A stretch of 64,000 nt of DNA from Paenibacillus kyungheensis (GCF_028606985.1 NZ_CP117416.1:5147001-5211000); one strand, 5' to 3'; positions 8,567-15,960 are shown, numbered from the stretch's first letter. Translations and numbers: made by a program. The notes: a model not told the origin generated them from the sequence alone.

Positions 8567-8685
8567 TGGTTCTCACTCCTATTCGTCTGGTGCATGATCT
8601 AATTATAAAAAAGATAACGGAAGATAATCAAATTTGGCGCTCAGACAGCGTATGGCTGCTACTATTTACGCAAAATCCACAAACT

Positions 8686-8718
8686 AAAAAGTGATTTCTA
8701 CGATCAGAAATCACTTTC
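8686..8718 (-). terminator. Rho-independent terminator
   Basis: AAAGTGATTTCT - ACGATC - AGAAATCACTTT, a perfect 12-bp stem followed on the minus strand by a T run. It ends the ABM gene. Confidence 0.85.
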
Positions 8719-8733
8719 GTGGTGAGCTTGCTT

Positions 8734-9024
8734 TTACTGTTCTACTTTGTGCAAACGGAACGCTTCACGAGAATCGACCAGTGAAGCAATATTTTCCCGA
8801 TACGATTTGAAATGAGGCGTATTCATATGAAATTCAAGCGCAGCTTCATCTTCCCATATTTCATAAAATACAAACACACCCGGTTCAACCGATTCATGTA
8901 ACGTATATTGAATACAACCACTTTCACTACGAGAAGGCTCCAACATTTTGATCAATTCTGCTTTCAACTGCTCTTCATGCCCTGCTTTTGCTTTCAAAAT
9001 CGCATTATTCACAAGATTCGTCAT
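8734..9024 (-). CDS. Antibiotic biosynthesis monooxygenase (ABM) domain protein
   Basis: A 96-residue dimeric ferredoxin-like-fold protein of the putative quinol monooxygenase group (YgiN-like). AGHEEQLKAELIKML, SGCIQYTLHES, FVFYEIWEDEAALEFHMNTPHFK are the diagnostic stretches. The ATG at 9024 has AAGGAGAA upstream; the ORF can be opened 17 codons further but that extension lacks a ribosome site and is not conserved in type. It probably acts in quinone or reactive-carbonyl metabolism, but only the fold family is supported. Confidence 0.85.
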   Translation of the reverse strand: MTNLVNNAILKAKAGHEEQLKAELIKMLEPSRSESGCIQYTLHESVEPGVFVFYEIWEDEAALEFHMNTPHFKSYRENIASLVDSREAFRLHKVEQ

Positions 9025-9113
9025 GGATCTATTCTCCTTCTGGCGGATAAGTTTGGTGGTGCTATGTATTATCATACCCGTTTTGAAGGAAGATCAAAAA
9101 TCGATACTTTAAA

Positions 9114-9596
9114 TTACAACATATCCCTAGCTTCGGATAGAAGATCGTGTTTCTCCTCTAAACGCTCAATCTCATCTTTTAATCTCTCTAGATATTCTTG
9201 TTTTGTTCCTTCCGATATATTTTCGATGATAGATTCAATTAATAAAAAAGACTTTCTACTTACTTCAAAATTACCTTCAATTAAAAAACCGAAAAGCATA
9301 TCAATATGATTAGAATAATCAAACGGTTCTAAAGAAGCTAATAAAGTCCCTCTATACCCTAGCGTTTTAGGATCTTTTAATACATGTACTATAGGTTCAA
9401 CCGCATCTGAATTTCCGATATCACGTAAAGCAAGAGCAATTGAATTTCTCAATACATGACTTTTGGTGAGTTGTAATTGTTCAATAAGATAAGGAACAGC
9501 TTCATTCAGCCTTTTCTCTCCTATTTCTTCTATCATACATATGGCTTCATCGATATGATTTGTATTTATTTTTTCTTTTAATATAGAAATTAACAA
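9114..9596 (-). CDS. HEAT-repeat protein (putative immunity protein)
   Basis: A 160-residue all-helical protein. Internal repeats of the type AVPYLIEQLQLTKSHVLRNSIALALRDIGNSDAVEPIVHVLKD are HEAT/PBS-lyase-like helix pairs. It has no signal peptide and no catalytic motif. It is the last gene of the A+T-rich island of immunity-type genes, and HEAT-repeat proteins of this size recur in polymorphic-toxin immunity loci, so a toxin-neutralising scaffold role is inferred. Only 16 bp separate it from the upstream unknown gene, suggesting cotranscription. Confidence 0.65.
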   Translation of the reverse strand: MLISILKEKINTNHIDEAICMIEEIGEKRLNEAVPYLIEQLQLTKSHVLRNSIALALRDIGNSDAVEPIVHVLKDPKTLGYRGTLLASLEPFDYSNHIDMLFGFLIEGNFEVSRKSFLLIESIIENISEGTKQEYLERLKDEIERLEEKHDLLSEARDML

Positions 9597-9612
9597 TAGC
9601 CTTTCTCCTATT

Positions 9613-10305
9613 TTATATAATCGTAATGCTGTTATAATAAATATCTTGTTTATTAAGGCATAAATTTAATCGGTATGTAGATATACCTTCTATTATTTTT
9701 TTCAGATGTTGTAAGCGTGTCTTTTCATCGTTGACACTTATCGTTGTAATTCCGCCTAGATTTCCGATAGATATAATCTTATTTTGTTGATGTCTTAATG
9801 CATCGTGAAGATGTAATACAGTTACGACTGTCTCATGTAAAATACAATGACTTCCAGTCTGAATAACGAAAGAGGATACCCAACGTTCAAGTTGATCTAC
9901 TTCTAATACAGACAAATACTGATCATCTAGCACTTTATTAGCGAGAAAATATATTTCTTCTACATATTTAATCTTTGCTTCAAGTACGTTCTCTTGGACT
10001 ATCATTACTTCTATAAAATTTCTTTTTCCAACTAAAAATTCATATATTTCATTAAGCTCTTCTATATAAATAGATTGTTTGCTTTCTGTATAACCCCATT
10101 CCCAATCATCTAACAAAGGATCGTTAATATCTCGAAGTCTCAACAAAATATCTAGTATTAATCGGTATCTCAAAAATGTATTGTACCCTTGCTTATACAT
10201 GAAATGATGTTTCTCATCTGCCCAACGAGATAATGATTCTATTTCAGTGAGATTTTGAATAGTGTATTTTACTTTGATATTAAGTTCATTTATCATTTTT
10301 TCCAT
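9613..10305 (-). CDS. Hypothetical helical protein in immunity island
   Basis: A protein of 230 residues that I do not recognise. It appears largely alpha-helical, with no membrane segment, signal peptide or recognisable catalytic motif. The ATG at 10305 has GAGG six bases upstream, while a GTG at 10317 would overlap that motif. It is followed after 16 bp by the HEAT-repeat gene, probably in one transcript. Its place in the immunity-gene array suggests an immunity or toxin-related role, but nothing in the sequence proves that. Confidence 0.55.
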   Translation of the reverse strand: MEKMINELNIKVKYTIQNLTEIESLSRWADEKHHFMYKQGYNTFLRYRLILDILLRLRDINDPLLDDWEWGYTESKQSIYIEELNEIYEFLVGKRNFIEVMIVQENVLEAKIKYVEEIYFLANKVLDDQYLSVLEVDQLERWVSSFVIQTGSHCILHETVVTVLHLHDALRHQQNKIISIGNLGGITTISVNDEKTRLQHLKKIIEGISTYRLNLCLNKQDIYYNSITII

Positions 10306-10484
10306 CAAGTACCTCACTAATTCCTAAAATTTATTCTATATCTATCCATATACGTTATCAGCTTGTAGCTTAATAAGATCAATTAGTTAAATATATAAAA
10401 AAGACTTTAAAAATAGCTATATGACTTACAACATACTCATAAAGAACTAATATATGTAACGTGTTTATCTTTATCGCTCTATTC

Positions 10485-10919
10485 CTATTCATTACCTTTC
10501 TCTGATTCTTCTTTAATCATTTCAAATAATTCCTCAACAGTCAATCGTACAGAATCTGTATATTCCCACGAGAAATAAGGTTTAAGAGATATAGCAACCT
10601 CTTCCCAGGTTTCGCCTTGATGCTTTGATAAGATCTGATTAATCGTTTCTGTAATCACTTCAAAGTCTAACTTATTTACAATAAAATGTTGTGCACCTAG
10701 AATAATTTGTTTTCCATCTTCCAATTTTTTGGCTAATGCTTTGGGTGTGATGATAACAAAATCGAAATTATCTTCACCTATCGAATCTTCTTCTCCTATA
10801 CCCGCCGTTCCGAATAAACAAAAATCGTCCCCAATATCTTCAGTTTCTGTAAATTGTAGCTTTCCATAAATATTAGGATTCCCTGTGATAGTAAGGTCTT
10901 TCAGTACGGGTTGGATCAA
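10485..10919 (-). CDS. Imm8 family immunity protein (copy A)
   Basis: A 144-residue protein with the Imm8 pattern: DDFCLFGTAGIGEEDSIGEDNFDF, the TPKALAKKLEDGKQIILGAQHFIV block, and GETWEEVAISLKPYFSWEY near the end. Imm8 proteins neutralise toxin tips of the polymorphic toxin systems. The start is a TTG with GAAGGAG eleven bases upstream. It is roughly 80% identical to copy C (15356-15790) over its whole length, with differences crowded between residues 54 and 82. The flank upstream of the start is also shared with copy C, so a whole cassette was duplicated. Confidence 0.8.
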   Translation of the reverse strand: MIQPVLKDLTITGNPNIYGKLQFTETEDIGDDFCLFGTAGIGEEDSIGEDNFDFVIITPKALAKKLEDGKQIILGAQHFIVNKLDFEVITETINQILSKHQGETWEEVAISLKPYFSWEYTDSVRLTVEELFEMIKEESEKGNE

Positions 10920-10976
10920 ATGCTATTTCACTCCTTCAAATATAATTATACTATCTGTACCATTTATTATAATCCT

Positions 10977-11258
10977 CTAATCGAAATGAATAGCTATTAA
11001 CAACTGCTTTACTTTAGGCAATAGAATCTCTAATTTGGAGCTATCAAACCACTCTATGTCTTTCAATAGTTCAACAGCTAATTCAAATTGCTCATAAGCA
11101 TAGACGATATCTTCTCGCTGATAAATATCATTTCCATGTATGAGATCGTCTATGATTTCAAAGCAAGTTACTTCGATATCATCAACCTTCATATCTTCAA
11201 ATAATTCTCTGCAATCTTTCAATTCTTGTATTTCATCTGTAGAGAATAATATTTCCAT
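10977..11258 (-). CDS. Small acidic hypothetical protein (putative immunity protein)
   Basis: A 93-residue, strongly acidic helical protein with many Asp/Glu residues and no recognisable domain. The start is supported by AAGGAGA seven bases upstream. It lies 57 bp before Imm8 copy A in the same orientation. Small acidic proteins in such arrays often mimic nucleic acid or bind basic toxin domains; that role is inferred from context alone. Confidence 0.5.
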   Translation of the reverse strand: MEILFSTDEIQELKDCRELFEDMKVDDIEVTCFEIIDDLIHGNDIYQREDIVYAYEQFELAVELLKDIEWFDSSKLEILLPKVKQLLIAIHFD

Positions 11259-11529
11259 AACAATTCTCCTTCTTTAAACCATCTAAATAGCTTCTATTTT
11301 AGATCAAAAAAAGCAAACTAATTATGAATGTACCTAAACATAATCATCTGAGGATGTTACTTGATAGGGTTATTTGTGAATCAAAATGTAAGTATTACCT
11401 TGCTTAACATACTATGCTACTTCGTAATCAAGAAAATCTTGAAAGACACAAAGCTAATCAATATCATATTTAATATGTTAAAATCTAATTCTTACTTTTC
11501 TACAAATTCAGATGAAAGACTATAAAAAT

Positions 11530-11748
11530 TTAGGTATCCATCTCCCATCTAAAATATTTGGAGAGCTCCTTCATTGCTACATCATAATCAGCATTCTGAC
11601 ATTTTGAGATAATCTGATTTACTGTAGATTCTATATGTTTTATATTAAAATCATTCATGATTAAATATCCTCTACCTATTTCGATATCGATTTGAAATAT
11701 TTCCAATTTCTCATCTTTTGTTAAGAATTATTGTACTTTATTTTTCAT
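11530..11748 (-). pseudogene. Truncated Imm8 fragment (copy of 13427-13583)
   Basis: Bases 11532-11688 match 13427-13583 at all but one of 157 positions (G versus A at the GGAGAGCTCC/GGAAAGCTCC step). They encode the last third of the Imm8 protein (GRGYLIMNDFNIKHIES...YFRWEMD). Upstream the frame continues into unrelated codons (KDEKLEIFQ) and meets a TAA six codons after an ATG at 11748. The piece therefore has the end of one immunity gene joined to the start of another and an internal stop. It is almost certainly non-functional. Confidence 0.8.
11532..11688. repeat. 157-bp direct repeat, copy 1
   Basis: Identical to 13427-13583 except for one base, in the same orientation, 1.9 kb apart. 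Both ends coincide with abrupt loss of similarity: one base inside the Imm8 stop codon, and in mid-gene at GATATC. Confidence 0.9.
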
Positions 11749-11840
11749 GTTCATTCCTAAATTTTATAAACTGATTTCGAGCTTCTTTCAGGAAATTTTG
11801 GAGTACTGCATCAACGTACGATTCTGTAATATGACCTACG
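11738..11840 (-). pseudogene. Start-less ORF tail, likely cassette remnant
   Basis: An open frame without a start codon reads VGHITESYVDAVL...FIKFRNEHEK and stops at 11738. Its composition is protein-like (amphipathic, charged C-terminus) and it overlaps the ATG of the next fragment. It is probably the 3' end of a lost toxin or immunity gene. The family is not recognised. Confidence 0.35.
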
Positions 11841-11844
11841 AATA

Positions 11845-12177
11845 TTACTCAAATTGAATATTTATCATTTTGATTCCTTCTAACATAAAAATACAGTTTT
11901 CAGTTGTATCAGAGGCTAGAAGTTCAGTTACAGGGTCGCCAAATCGTATCCATTTGTTTGCAATACATTCCAAAATTCTATTTAGTTTCGATTCAGTTTG
12001 ATTTTCCGAAATTAACATTGTAATTTCTACAATATATACTTCGTCCATCTTCCAATAAGGTTCTATCTTCTTAATTTCTTTATTCTCTAGTATAGGGGAA
12101 AATATTCTAAAAACTTTTTCTAAAACTACACGCGCTTCAGTTTCACTCTTTGCATTTACAAAAAGTCGAACAAACAT
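11845..12177 (-). CDS. Hypothetical protein, putative immunity partner of Ntox17 tip
   Basis: A protein of 110 residues with alternating strand/helix pattern and no recognised domain. It starts 11 bp after the stop of the orphan Ntox17 toxin tip, with AAGGTGAT upstream of the ATG. In polymorphic toxin loci the gene immediately downstream of a toxin tip is normally its immunity gene, so this is the best candidate to neutralise the Ntox17 RNase-like domain. That pairing is inferred from position only. Confidence 0.5.
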   Translation of the reverse strand: MFVRLFVNAKSETEARVVLEKVFRIFSPILENKEIKKIEPYWKMDEVYIVEITMLISENQTESKLNRILECIANKWIRFGDPVTELLASDTTENCIFMLEGIKMINIQFE

Positions 12178-12188
12178 ACTCGATCACC

Positions 12189-12371
12189 TTATTTATGAGT
12201 TATTTTACCATCTAATGATACATTTAAATGCGAACCATCTCTATTAAAATGCCCCAATTGATTTTTTCCTGTTCTTGAAAGTTGGACATCCCATTCAAAG
12301 GATTGTCCTTGAGTTCTAGATGGTCCTTTAGTCCAAAGATTTCCAAACCTATCTTTATAACCACCATTCAT
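12189..12371 (-). CDS. Orphan polymorphic toxin type 17 (Ntox17) C-terminal tip
   Basis: 60 residues (69 if the ATG at 12398 is used). The whole length is the Ntox17 toxin domain core: YKDRFGNLWTKGPSRTQGQ, EWDVQLSRTGKNQLGH and RDGSHLNVSLDG, which is the signature of predicted RNase tips of polymorphic toxins. The N-terminal delivery parts are missing. The ATG at 12371 overlaps the stop of the upstream gene in an ATGA arrangement; there is no good ribosome site. Orphan tips like this serve as donors for tip replacement by recombination. Expression is doubtful. Confidence 0.7.
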   Translation of the reverse strand: MNGGYKDRFGNLWTKGPSRTQGQSFEWDVQLSRTGKNQLGHFNRDGSHLNVSLDGKITHK

Positions 12372-12748
12372 CTTAGGTAAGGGTTCAGATGGAGACATTC
12401 AGCACTGAATAGTTCTTGTTTGGTTAACATTTTTCCCAATATACAGCCTGTGCTATGATGTTCACCCAGCAGTATGATTTCGATAACCCTATTTTCAGGA
12501 TAAATTTTCGCTTTGAGAATTTCACTACTGTTTATCAAAAACGAAAGTGGCTCTATTGTAAATGACTCTACATCAGTGAAAGATAATACGCCTTCCTGCA
12601 TTTCGGATTCAGATTCATCATAATCAGCTTGCTTCCATTGGCATAATTCCAATGTGATAAGAACCTTTTTCTCAGACGGTAAATATTCAATATTCTCTAC
12701 TACACTATCATGCAGATCATAAATCGCTAATAATTCGCTTATTTTAAT
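12368..12748 (-). CDS. Immunity-type hypothetical protein with apparent ATT start
   Basis: The open frame can be read from an ATT at 12748: (M)KISELLAIYDLHDSVVENI... down to ...CLHLNPYLR, 126 residues. The DLHDS...TLELCQW opening and strand-rich body look like a small immunity protein, but the family is not certain. AGGAGG lies eight bases before the ATT, whereas no ATG, GTG or TTG is in frame until a TTG 33 codons later, inside the conserved fold. Either ATT is the start or the start codon has mutated from ATG. The 3' end overlaps the Ntox17 tip. It follows a decayed toxin tail (12766-12960). Confidence 0.5.
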   Translation of the reverse strand: MKISELLAIYDLHDSVVENIEYLPSEKKVLITLELCQWKQADYDESESEMQEGVLSFTDVESFTIEPLSFLINSSEILKAKIYPENRVIEIILLGEHHSTGCILGKMLTKQELFSAECLHLNPYLR

Positions 12749-12765
12749 TTCAATCTCCTCCTGAA

Positions 12766-12960
12766 TTAAGGTAAGATATAGGACATTTTTGAACCTTTTG
12801 CAATAACATCAAATCTTGTTCTCATTTCAGACTCAGGGTTAATATACTCTCTAGAAATTGTATTTGATTATTATCTGCATTTGCTTTCGAATCTGTGCCA
12901 GCTAGGTCATATGTATACATTTCTTTGGGTACATTGGAACAAACCAATACACCTTAGTAA
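12766..12960 (-). pseudogene. Frameshifted toxin-tail remnant
   Basis: Two overlapping frames can be joined. The first reads VPKEMYTYDLAG...NQIQFLESI, then stops. The second begins at the same point and reads NPESEMRTRFDVIAKGSKM...ILP before TAA at 12766. The RTRFDVI element and position directly before an immunity-type gene suggest the C-terminal tip of a polymorphic toxin broken by a frameshift. The next gene's AGGAGG overlaps this tail's end, as in an original toxin-immunity pair. Confidence 0.4.
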
Positions 12961-12966
12961 ATAACT

Positions 12967-13251
12967 TTATTTCTTTAGGCTATTGAGTTTTCTCTTAATT
13001 TCTAAGACTTCTCTTTTTACTTCTTGTTCAGTATAGTACATATTTTGAAAAACAAAATCTTTTTCATATGGAGAAAACCTTGTAGTAACCGAACTCAACT
13101 CTAAGAATAATTTATTTTCTACTTCATTTAAATCTTCATAATCAGTTTCTGTATTGAATATGATTGTAAATTGATCACAGAAAGTTTTTGTATCGTAATT
13201 ACCTTTGATATACTCATTAATTAGGTAATAGAGCTGCTCTTTTGATGTCAT
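12967..13251 (-). CDS. Colicin-D-immunity-like protein
   Basis: 94 residues, predicted as a helical bundle: YYLINEYIKGNYDTKTFCDQFTIIFN, then LNEVENKLFLELSSVTTRFSPYEKDF and a C-terminal charged helix. The spacing of the first two helices and the F..YE..... element resemble bacterial self-protective colicin-D-like immunity proteins. AGGAGG sits well placed before the ATG. It directly follows a decayed ORF tail at 13274-13424 that may be its lost toxin. The family match is moderate. Confidence 0.55.
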   Translation of the reverse strand: MTSKEQLYYLINEYIKGNYDTKTFCDQFTIIFNTETDYEDLNEVENKLFLELSSVTTRFSPYEKDFVFQNMYYTEQEVKREVLEIKRKLNSLKK

Positions 13252-13273
13252 AAGCGATTCCTCCTTTATTCAT

Positions 13274-13424
13274 TAGTGATTCATTGTAATTGTTGAAGAT
13301 CTATCTGTTTCAACTATATGTGCTACTGCTAATTTTTTAAAATCAATTCTGTTATTCCTATTTATCATGCTATAAAACTCTGATTCGTACTTTTTTCTAA
13401 TTTTAGATACAATAATATTAAATT
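13274..13424 (-). pseudogene. Start-less toxin-tail remnant
   Basis: An open frame running out of the preceding Imm8 gene in another phase reads KKYESEFYSMINRNNRIDF, then KKLAVAHIVETDRSSTITMNH and TAA at 13274. It has no start of its own. The composition and the conserved-looking end, directly ahead of the colicin-D-immunity-like gene, suggest a toxin C-terminus cut off by the recombination that made the 157-bp repeat, whose edge lies at 13427. Confidence 0.4.
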
Positions 13425-13757
13425 TCAGGTATCCATCTCCCATCTAAAATATTTGGAAAGCTCCTTCATTGCTACATCATAATCAGCATTCTGACATTTT
13501 GAGATAATCTGATTTACTGTAGATTCTATATGTTTTATATTAAAATCATTCATGATTAAATATCCTCTACCTATTTCGATATCACTATCCTGTATAATTC
13601 TTGCTAATCTTTTAGGACTCACCACCTCAAAACTAAACATATCTCCTGAACCTAAAATATCTTCACATCCAATATCAACTTGAAAACAAACGTAAAAATC
13701 GTCTACATCTTCACCCCAATCTTCAAAATCTTGAGTTAATACTTTGATTGTTAGCAT
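13425..13757 (-). CDS. Imm8 family immunity protein (copy B)
   Basis: A 110-residue Imm8: DDFYVCFQVDIGCEDILGSGDMFSFEVVSPKRL is the family core, followed by GRGYLIMNDFNIKHIESTVNQII and YFRWEMD at the C-terminus, aligning with copies A and C. Its sequence is much more divergent from these two than they are from each other. The ATG has AAGGAG eight bases upstream. Its last 157 bp recur almost perfectly at 11532-11688. Target toxin unknown. Confidence 0.8.
   Translation of the reverse strand: MLTIKVLTQDFEDWGEDVDDFYVCFQVDIGCEDILGSGDMFSFEVVSPKRLARIIQDSDIEIGRGYLIMNDFNIKHIESTVNQIISKCQNADYDVAMKELSKYFRWEMDT
13427..13583. repeat. 157-bp direct repeat, copy 2 (intact Imm8 end)
   Basis: See copy 1 at 11532-11688. 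This copy sits in the intact Imm8 gene and is the likely donor. Confidence 0.9.
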
Positions 13758-13798
13758 TCATCCCACTCCTTCCGATTCAATCGCTACTGGATGGGAGT

Positions 13799-13838
13799 AA
13801 AAAAAGAGCTTGGAGAATTAGCTCCCTCAAGTTCTTAG
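13799..13838 (-). terminator. Cassette terminator 1
   Basis: On the minus strand a stem of GAACTTG with CAAGCTC and inner GGAG/CTCC is followed by T7. It starts two bases after the stop of the DUF7336 gene. Confidence 0.75.
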
Positions 13839-13840
13839 AA

Positions 13841-14083
13841 TTATTCAGTGATTCGTTTATCATCTAGAACAAACGAACTTACGAATCCTTCTTCCCAATT
13901 GTCCTCATCTAATTCATATCCATCAATAAAAAACTCATTCGGATAATTTCGAAATCCTGGAATTTTCTTGTATTTTATTATAGTTGATTCGGCTATTTCC
14001 CTAGAAGAGTAGATGCCGATTATTTTGGGATTTTCCACTCCATTAACTTCATAGCTATGTTGCAATAAAAATACCGTTATCAT
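13841..14083 (-). CDS. DUF7336-type small protein (putative immunity)
   Basis: An 80-residue protein with the pattern MITVFLLQHSYEVNG...KIIGIYSSREIAESTI, PGFRNYPNEFFIDGYELDEDNWEEGF, typical of the DUF7336 group that is frequently found among immunity genes. GGAGGTGA precedes the ATG. It has its own terminator immediately after the stop. Biochemical role unknown; neutralising a toxin is inferred from context. Confidence 0.65.
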   Translation of the reverse strand: MITVFLLQHSYEVNGVENPKIIGIYSSREIAESTIIKYKKIPGFRNYPNEFFIDGYELDEDNWEEGFVSSFVLDDKRITE

Positions 14084-14181
14084 ATTTAATCACCTCCAAA
14101 ATCAAGATTATTCGAACCCTCTATCTTGAGGAGTAAGTTGTTTGGTTCGTACTGCGTGACTCATTCGATATTAGGTAGGAA

Positions 14182-14223
14182 TAAAGAAAAGACTTTGAAA
14201 GATTGTTGTCCTCAAGGTCGAAG
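14182..14223 (-). terminator. Cassette terminator 2
   Basis: Minus-strand stem GACCTTGA / TCAAAGTC (one mismatch) followed by TTTTCTTT; 28 bases downstream of the 14252-14584 gene. Confidence 0.6.
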
Positions 14224-14251
14224 TTTGATAAATCTCTCTTAGAAATGTTCA

Positions 14252-14584
14252 TTAAATCCTTTCCTCTTCCATAGTAAAATAGTCATCATCCATTTTTCCA
14301 TCTAAAGTAAATAGCAAGCGATATAATCCTATTCTTTTTCCATTATAAATTATTGGAACATAGGATATGACATGATTATAATTGCATTCTGGATAATTAC
14401 CTAGCATCAATGCTATTTGTGTTATTTTCACATCAAGATTATCTCTATTAAAATTCTTAAAAAAATAGTTGAATTCATCAGGATCTTCTGTTTGATAATT
14501 ATTCAAGTTCAACCAAAATCCTTGTAACGTTCTTTTTTCAATTTCTTGTTCAACTATCCATTGTTTAAATTCATCGATAGGCAT
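14252..14584 (-). CDS. Hypothetical protein (putative immunity)
   Basis: A 110-residue protein of unrecognised family with a helical N-terminus (DEFKQWIVEQEIEKRTLQGFWLNLNN) and a strand-rich C-terminus ending LDGKMDDDYFTMEEE. The ending resembles that of the neighbouring 14853-15191 protein (IDGEFSDEYFDTY), so the two may be distant relatives. GGGGTGG lies four bases before the ATG. It is followed by its own terminator. Confidence 0.5.
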   Translation of the reverse strand: MPIDEFKQWIVEQEIEKRTLQGFWLNLNNYQTEDPDEFNYFFKNFNRDNLDVKITQIALMLGNYPECNYNHVISYVPIIYNGKRIGLYRLLFTLDGKMDDDYFTMEEERI

Positions 14585-14802
14585 TCAACCACCCCAGTCT
14601 AATGTTTTCTTTTGGCAAACAAATTAAATAATACTAGAAAATGCTACTTTCTTTTCACCCTCTCTATCGAAAAAAAGTGTTTTACTATTCTACAGTTGCG
14701 ATTCATTTTTGAAAAACTATAATAAAGTGAAGATAACAAAAATAGGTCAATCATGATAATATCCACGTAATCAACTCATTAAACGGAATAGTGCTATTTG
14801 GG

Positions 14803-14841
14803 TAAAAAAAGACCTTAAAGAAAATAATCTCCAAGATCAGA
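14803..14841 (-). terminator. Cassette terminator 3
   Basis: Minus-strand stem GATCTT / AAGGTC flanked by T7, 12 bases after the stop of the 14853-15191 gene. It resembles the other cassette terminators. Confidence 0.65.
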
Positions 14842-14852
14842 CAGACTATCTT

Positions 14853-15191
14853 TTAATATGTATCAAAGTATTCATCTGAGAACTCACCATCAATATTATA
14901 ATCAACATGATAGTAGAAAAGTTGTATTCCCGTTTTGGGATGAACCAAGTCAAAACAAATCCTAAAATAAGGAAACTCTCTATCAAAGCTATTTACAAAT
15001 ATACTTACATATCTATATTGTATTTTTAAATCTGAATAGCTTAAGTCTTTTGGCAAACTCATCTCCTTATCTTTTAAAAAATTGTTCGAGCATTTACGTA
15101 CAAGTCCTTCAAGTATTGCTTGGGTAGAATCCTTCAATTTTTCGAAGTCATAAATGAGATTAAAAGTGTTTTCTATTGACTTCAAGTCCAT
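14853..15191 (-). CDS. Hypothetical protein (putative immunity)
   Basis: About 112 residues: a helical first half (KSIENTFNLIYDFEKLKDSTQAIL) and a beta-rich second half with repeated aromatic residues (YRYVSIFVNSFDREFPYFRICFDL), ending IDGEFSDEYFDTY. I do not recognise the family. The ATG at 15191 or a GTG at 15203 could start it; neither has an ideal ribosome site. Role inferred only from its place in the array and from the shared ending with the 14252-14584 gene. Confidence 0.5.
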   Translation of the reverse strand: MDLKSIENTFNLIYDFEKLKDSTQAILEGLVRKCSNNFLKDKEMSLPKDLSYSDLKIQYRYVSIFVNSFDREFPYFRICFDLVHPKTGIQLFYYHVDYNIDGEFSDEYFDTY

Positions 15192-15270
15192 TCTTCTCAC
15201 CACTCTCTATTTGCTATTTCCCACTGGTCATATAATCAAATATCATAGCACCATTATTACACGAGTATTT

Positions 15271-15306
15271 AAAAAACCCAGAAGAGCATAAATACTCATC
15301 TGGATT
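15271..15306 (-). terminator. Cassette terminator 4
   Basis: Minus-strand AATCCAGA-GAG / CTC-TCTGGGTT stem followed by T6, 50 bases after Imm8 copy C. Confidence 0.75.
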
Positions 15307-15355
15307 AACTGAAAAAACTATATTCAATACAATTATTTCTAAATGTTAATTCATA

Positions 15356-15790
15356 TTATTCATTATCTTTCTCAGATTCTTCTTTAATCATTGCAAAGAA
15401 TTCCTCAGCATTCAAGTGTACAGAATCTGTATACTCCCACGAAAAATAAGGATTAAGAGATATAGCAACCGCTTCCCATGTTTCACCTTGATGCTTTAAT
15501 AAGATCTGATTAATCGTTTCAGTAATCACTTCAAAATCTAACTTATCTACAATAAAAATTCCTTTACCTATAATAATTTGAGTTCCGTTCCTCAGTTGTC
15601 TTTCTAATTCTTTTGGAGTCATAATAGTAAAATCAAAATTATCTTCACCAATCGAATCTTCTGTCCCTATACATGCTGTTCCAGATAAGTAAAAGTCGTC
15701 CCCAATATCTTCTGTTTCTGTAAATTGTAGCTTTCCATGAATATTAGGATTCCCTGTGATGATAAGGTCTTTCAGTACGGGTTGGATCAA
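15356..15790 (-). CDS. Imm8 family immunity protein (copy C)
   Basis: A 144-residue close paralogue of copy A at 10485-10919. The first 53 residues and the last half are nearly the same (GKLQFTETEDIGDDF, DKLDFEVITETINQIL, GETWEAVAISLNPYFSWEY), while the stretch around residues 54-82 is markedly different. That middle part lies where Imm8 proteins vary between relatives, so it may set toxin specificity. The start is TTG with GAAGGAG eleven bases upstream, identical to copy A. A decayed toxin tail precedes it. Confidence 0.8.
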   Translation of the reverse strand: MIQPVLKDLIITGNPNIHGKLQFTETEDIGDDFYLSGTACIGTEDSIGEDNFDFTIMTPKELERQLRNGTQIIIGKGIFIVDKLDFEVITETINQILLKHQGETWEAVAISLNPYFSWEYTDSVHLNAEEFFAMIKEESEKDNE

Positions 15791-15811
15791 ATGCTAATTC
15801 ACTCCTTCAAA

Positions 15812-15904
15812 TTATGATGAAACTGCTGTACCGTTTATTGTAGTTGTATAATCAACGTTTTTTGGGATTTCGTTTAATCTACATTGATCAAGCAAACAAT
15901 TCAT
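15812..15904 (-). pseudogene. Toxin-tail remnant ahead of Imm8 copy C
   Basis: A 30-codon frame ending NEIPKNVDYTTTINGTAVSS and TAA. The last part and the following GAAGGAG are also recognisable, in degenerate form, upstream of Imm8 copy A (10920-10971). This is consistent with a former toxin tip whose immunity gene was Imm8. Confidence 0.35.
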
Positions 15905-15921
15905 TCTTTAATATTTGGGAT

Positions 15922-15955
15922 AAAAAATCTTGAAGATTTGCGTCTCCAAGATCAA
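15922..15955 (-). terminator. Cassette terminator 5
   Basis: Minus-strand ATCTTGGAG / CTTCAAGAT stem (one mismatch) followed by T6, close behind the stop of the 15961-16266 gene. Confidence 0.75.
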
Positions 15956-15960
15956 GATAT

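Noticed and set aside
10394-10430. A6-GACTTT element as a further cassette terminator
   Set aside because: The partner arm is in direct, not inverted, orientation; no stable stem forms.
11259-11529. Search for a further gene or remnant between the acidic ORF and the Imm8 fragment
   Set aside because: All six frames are interrupted and no protein-like tail was evident; left as A+T-rich intergenic DNA.
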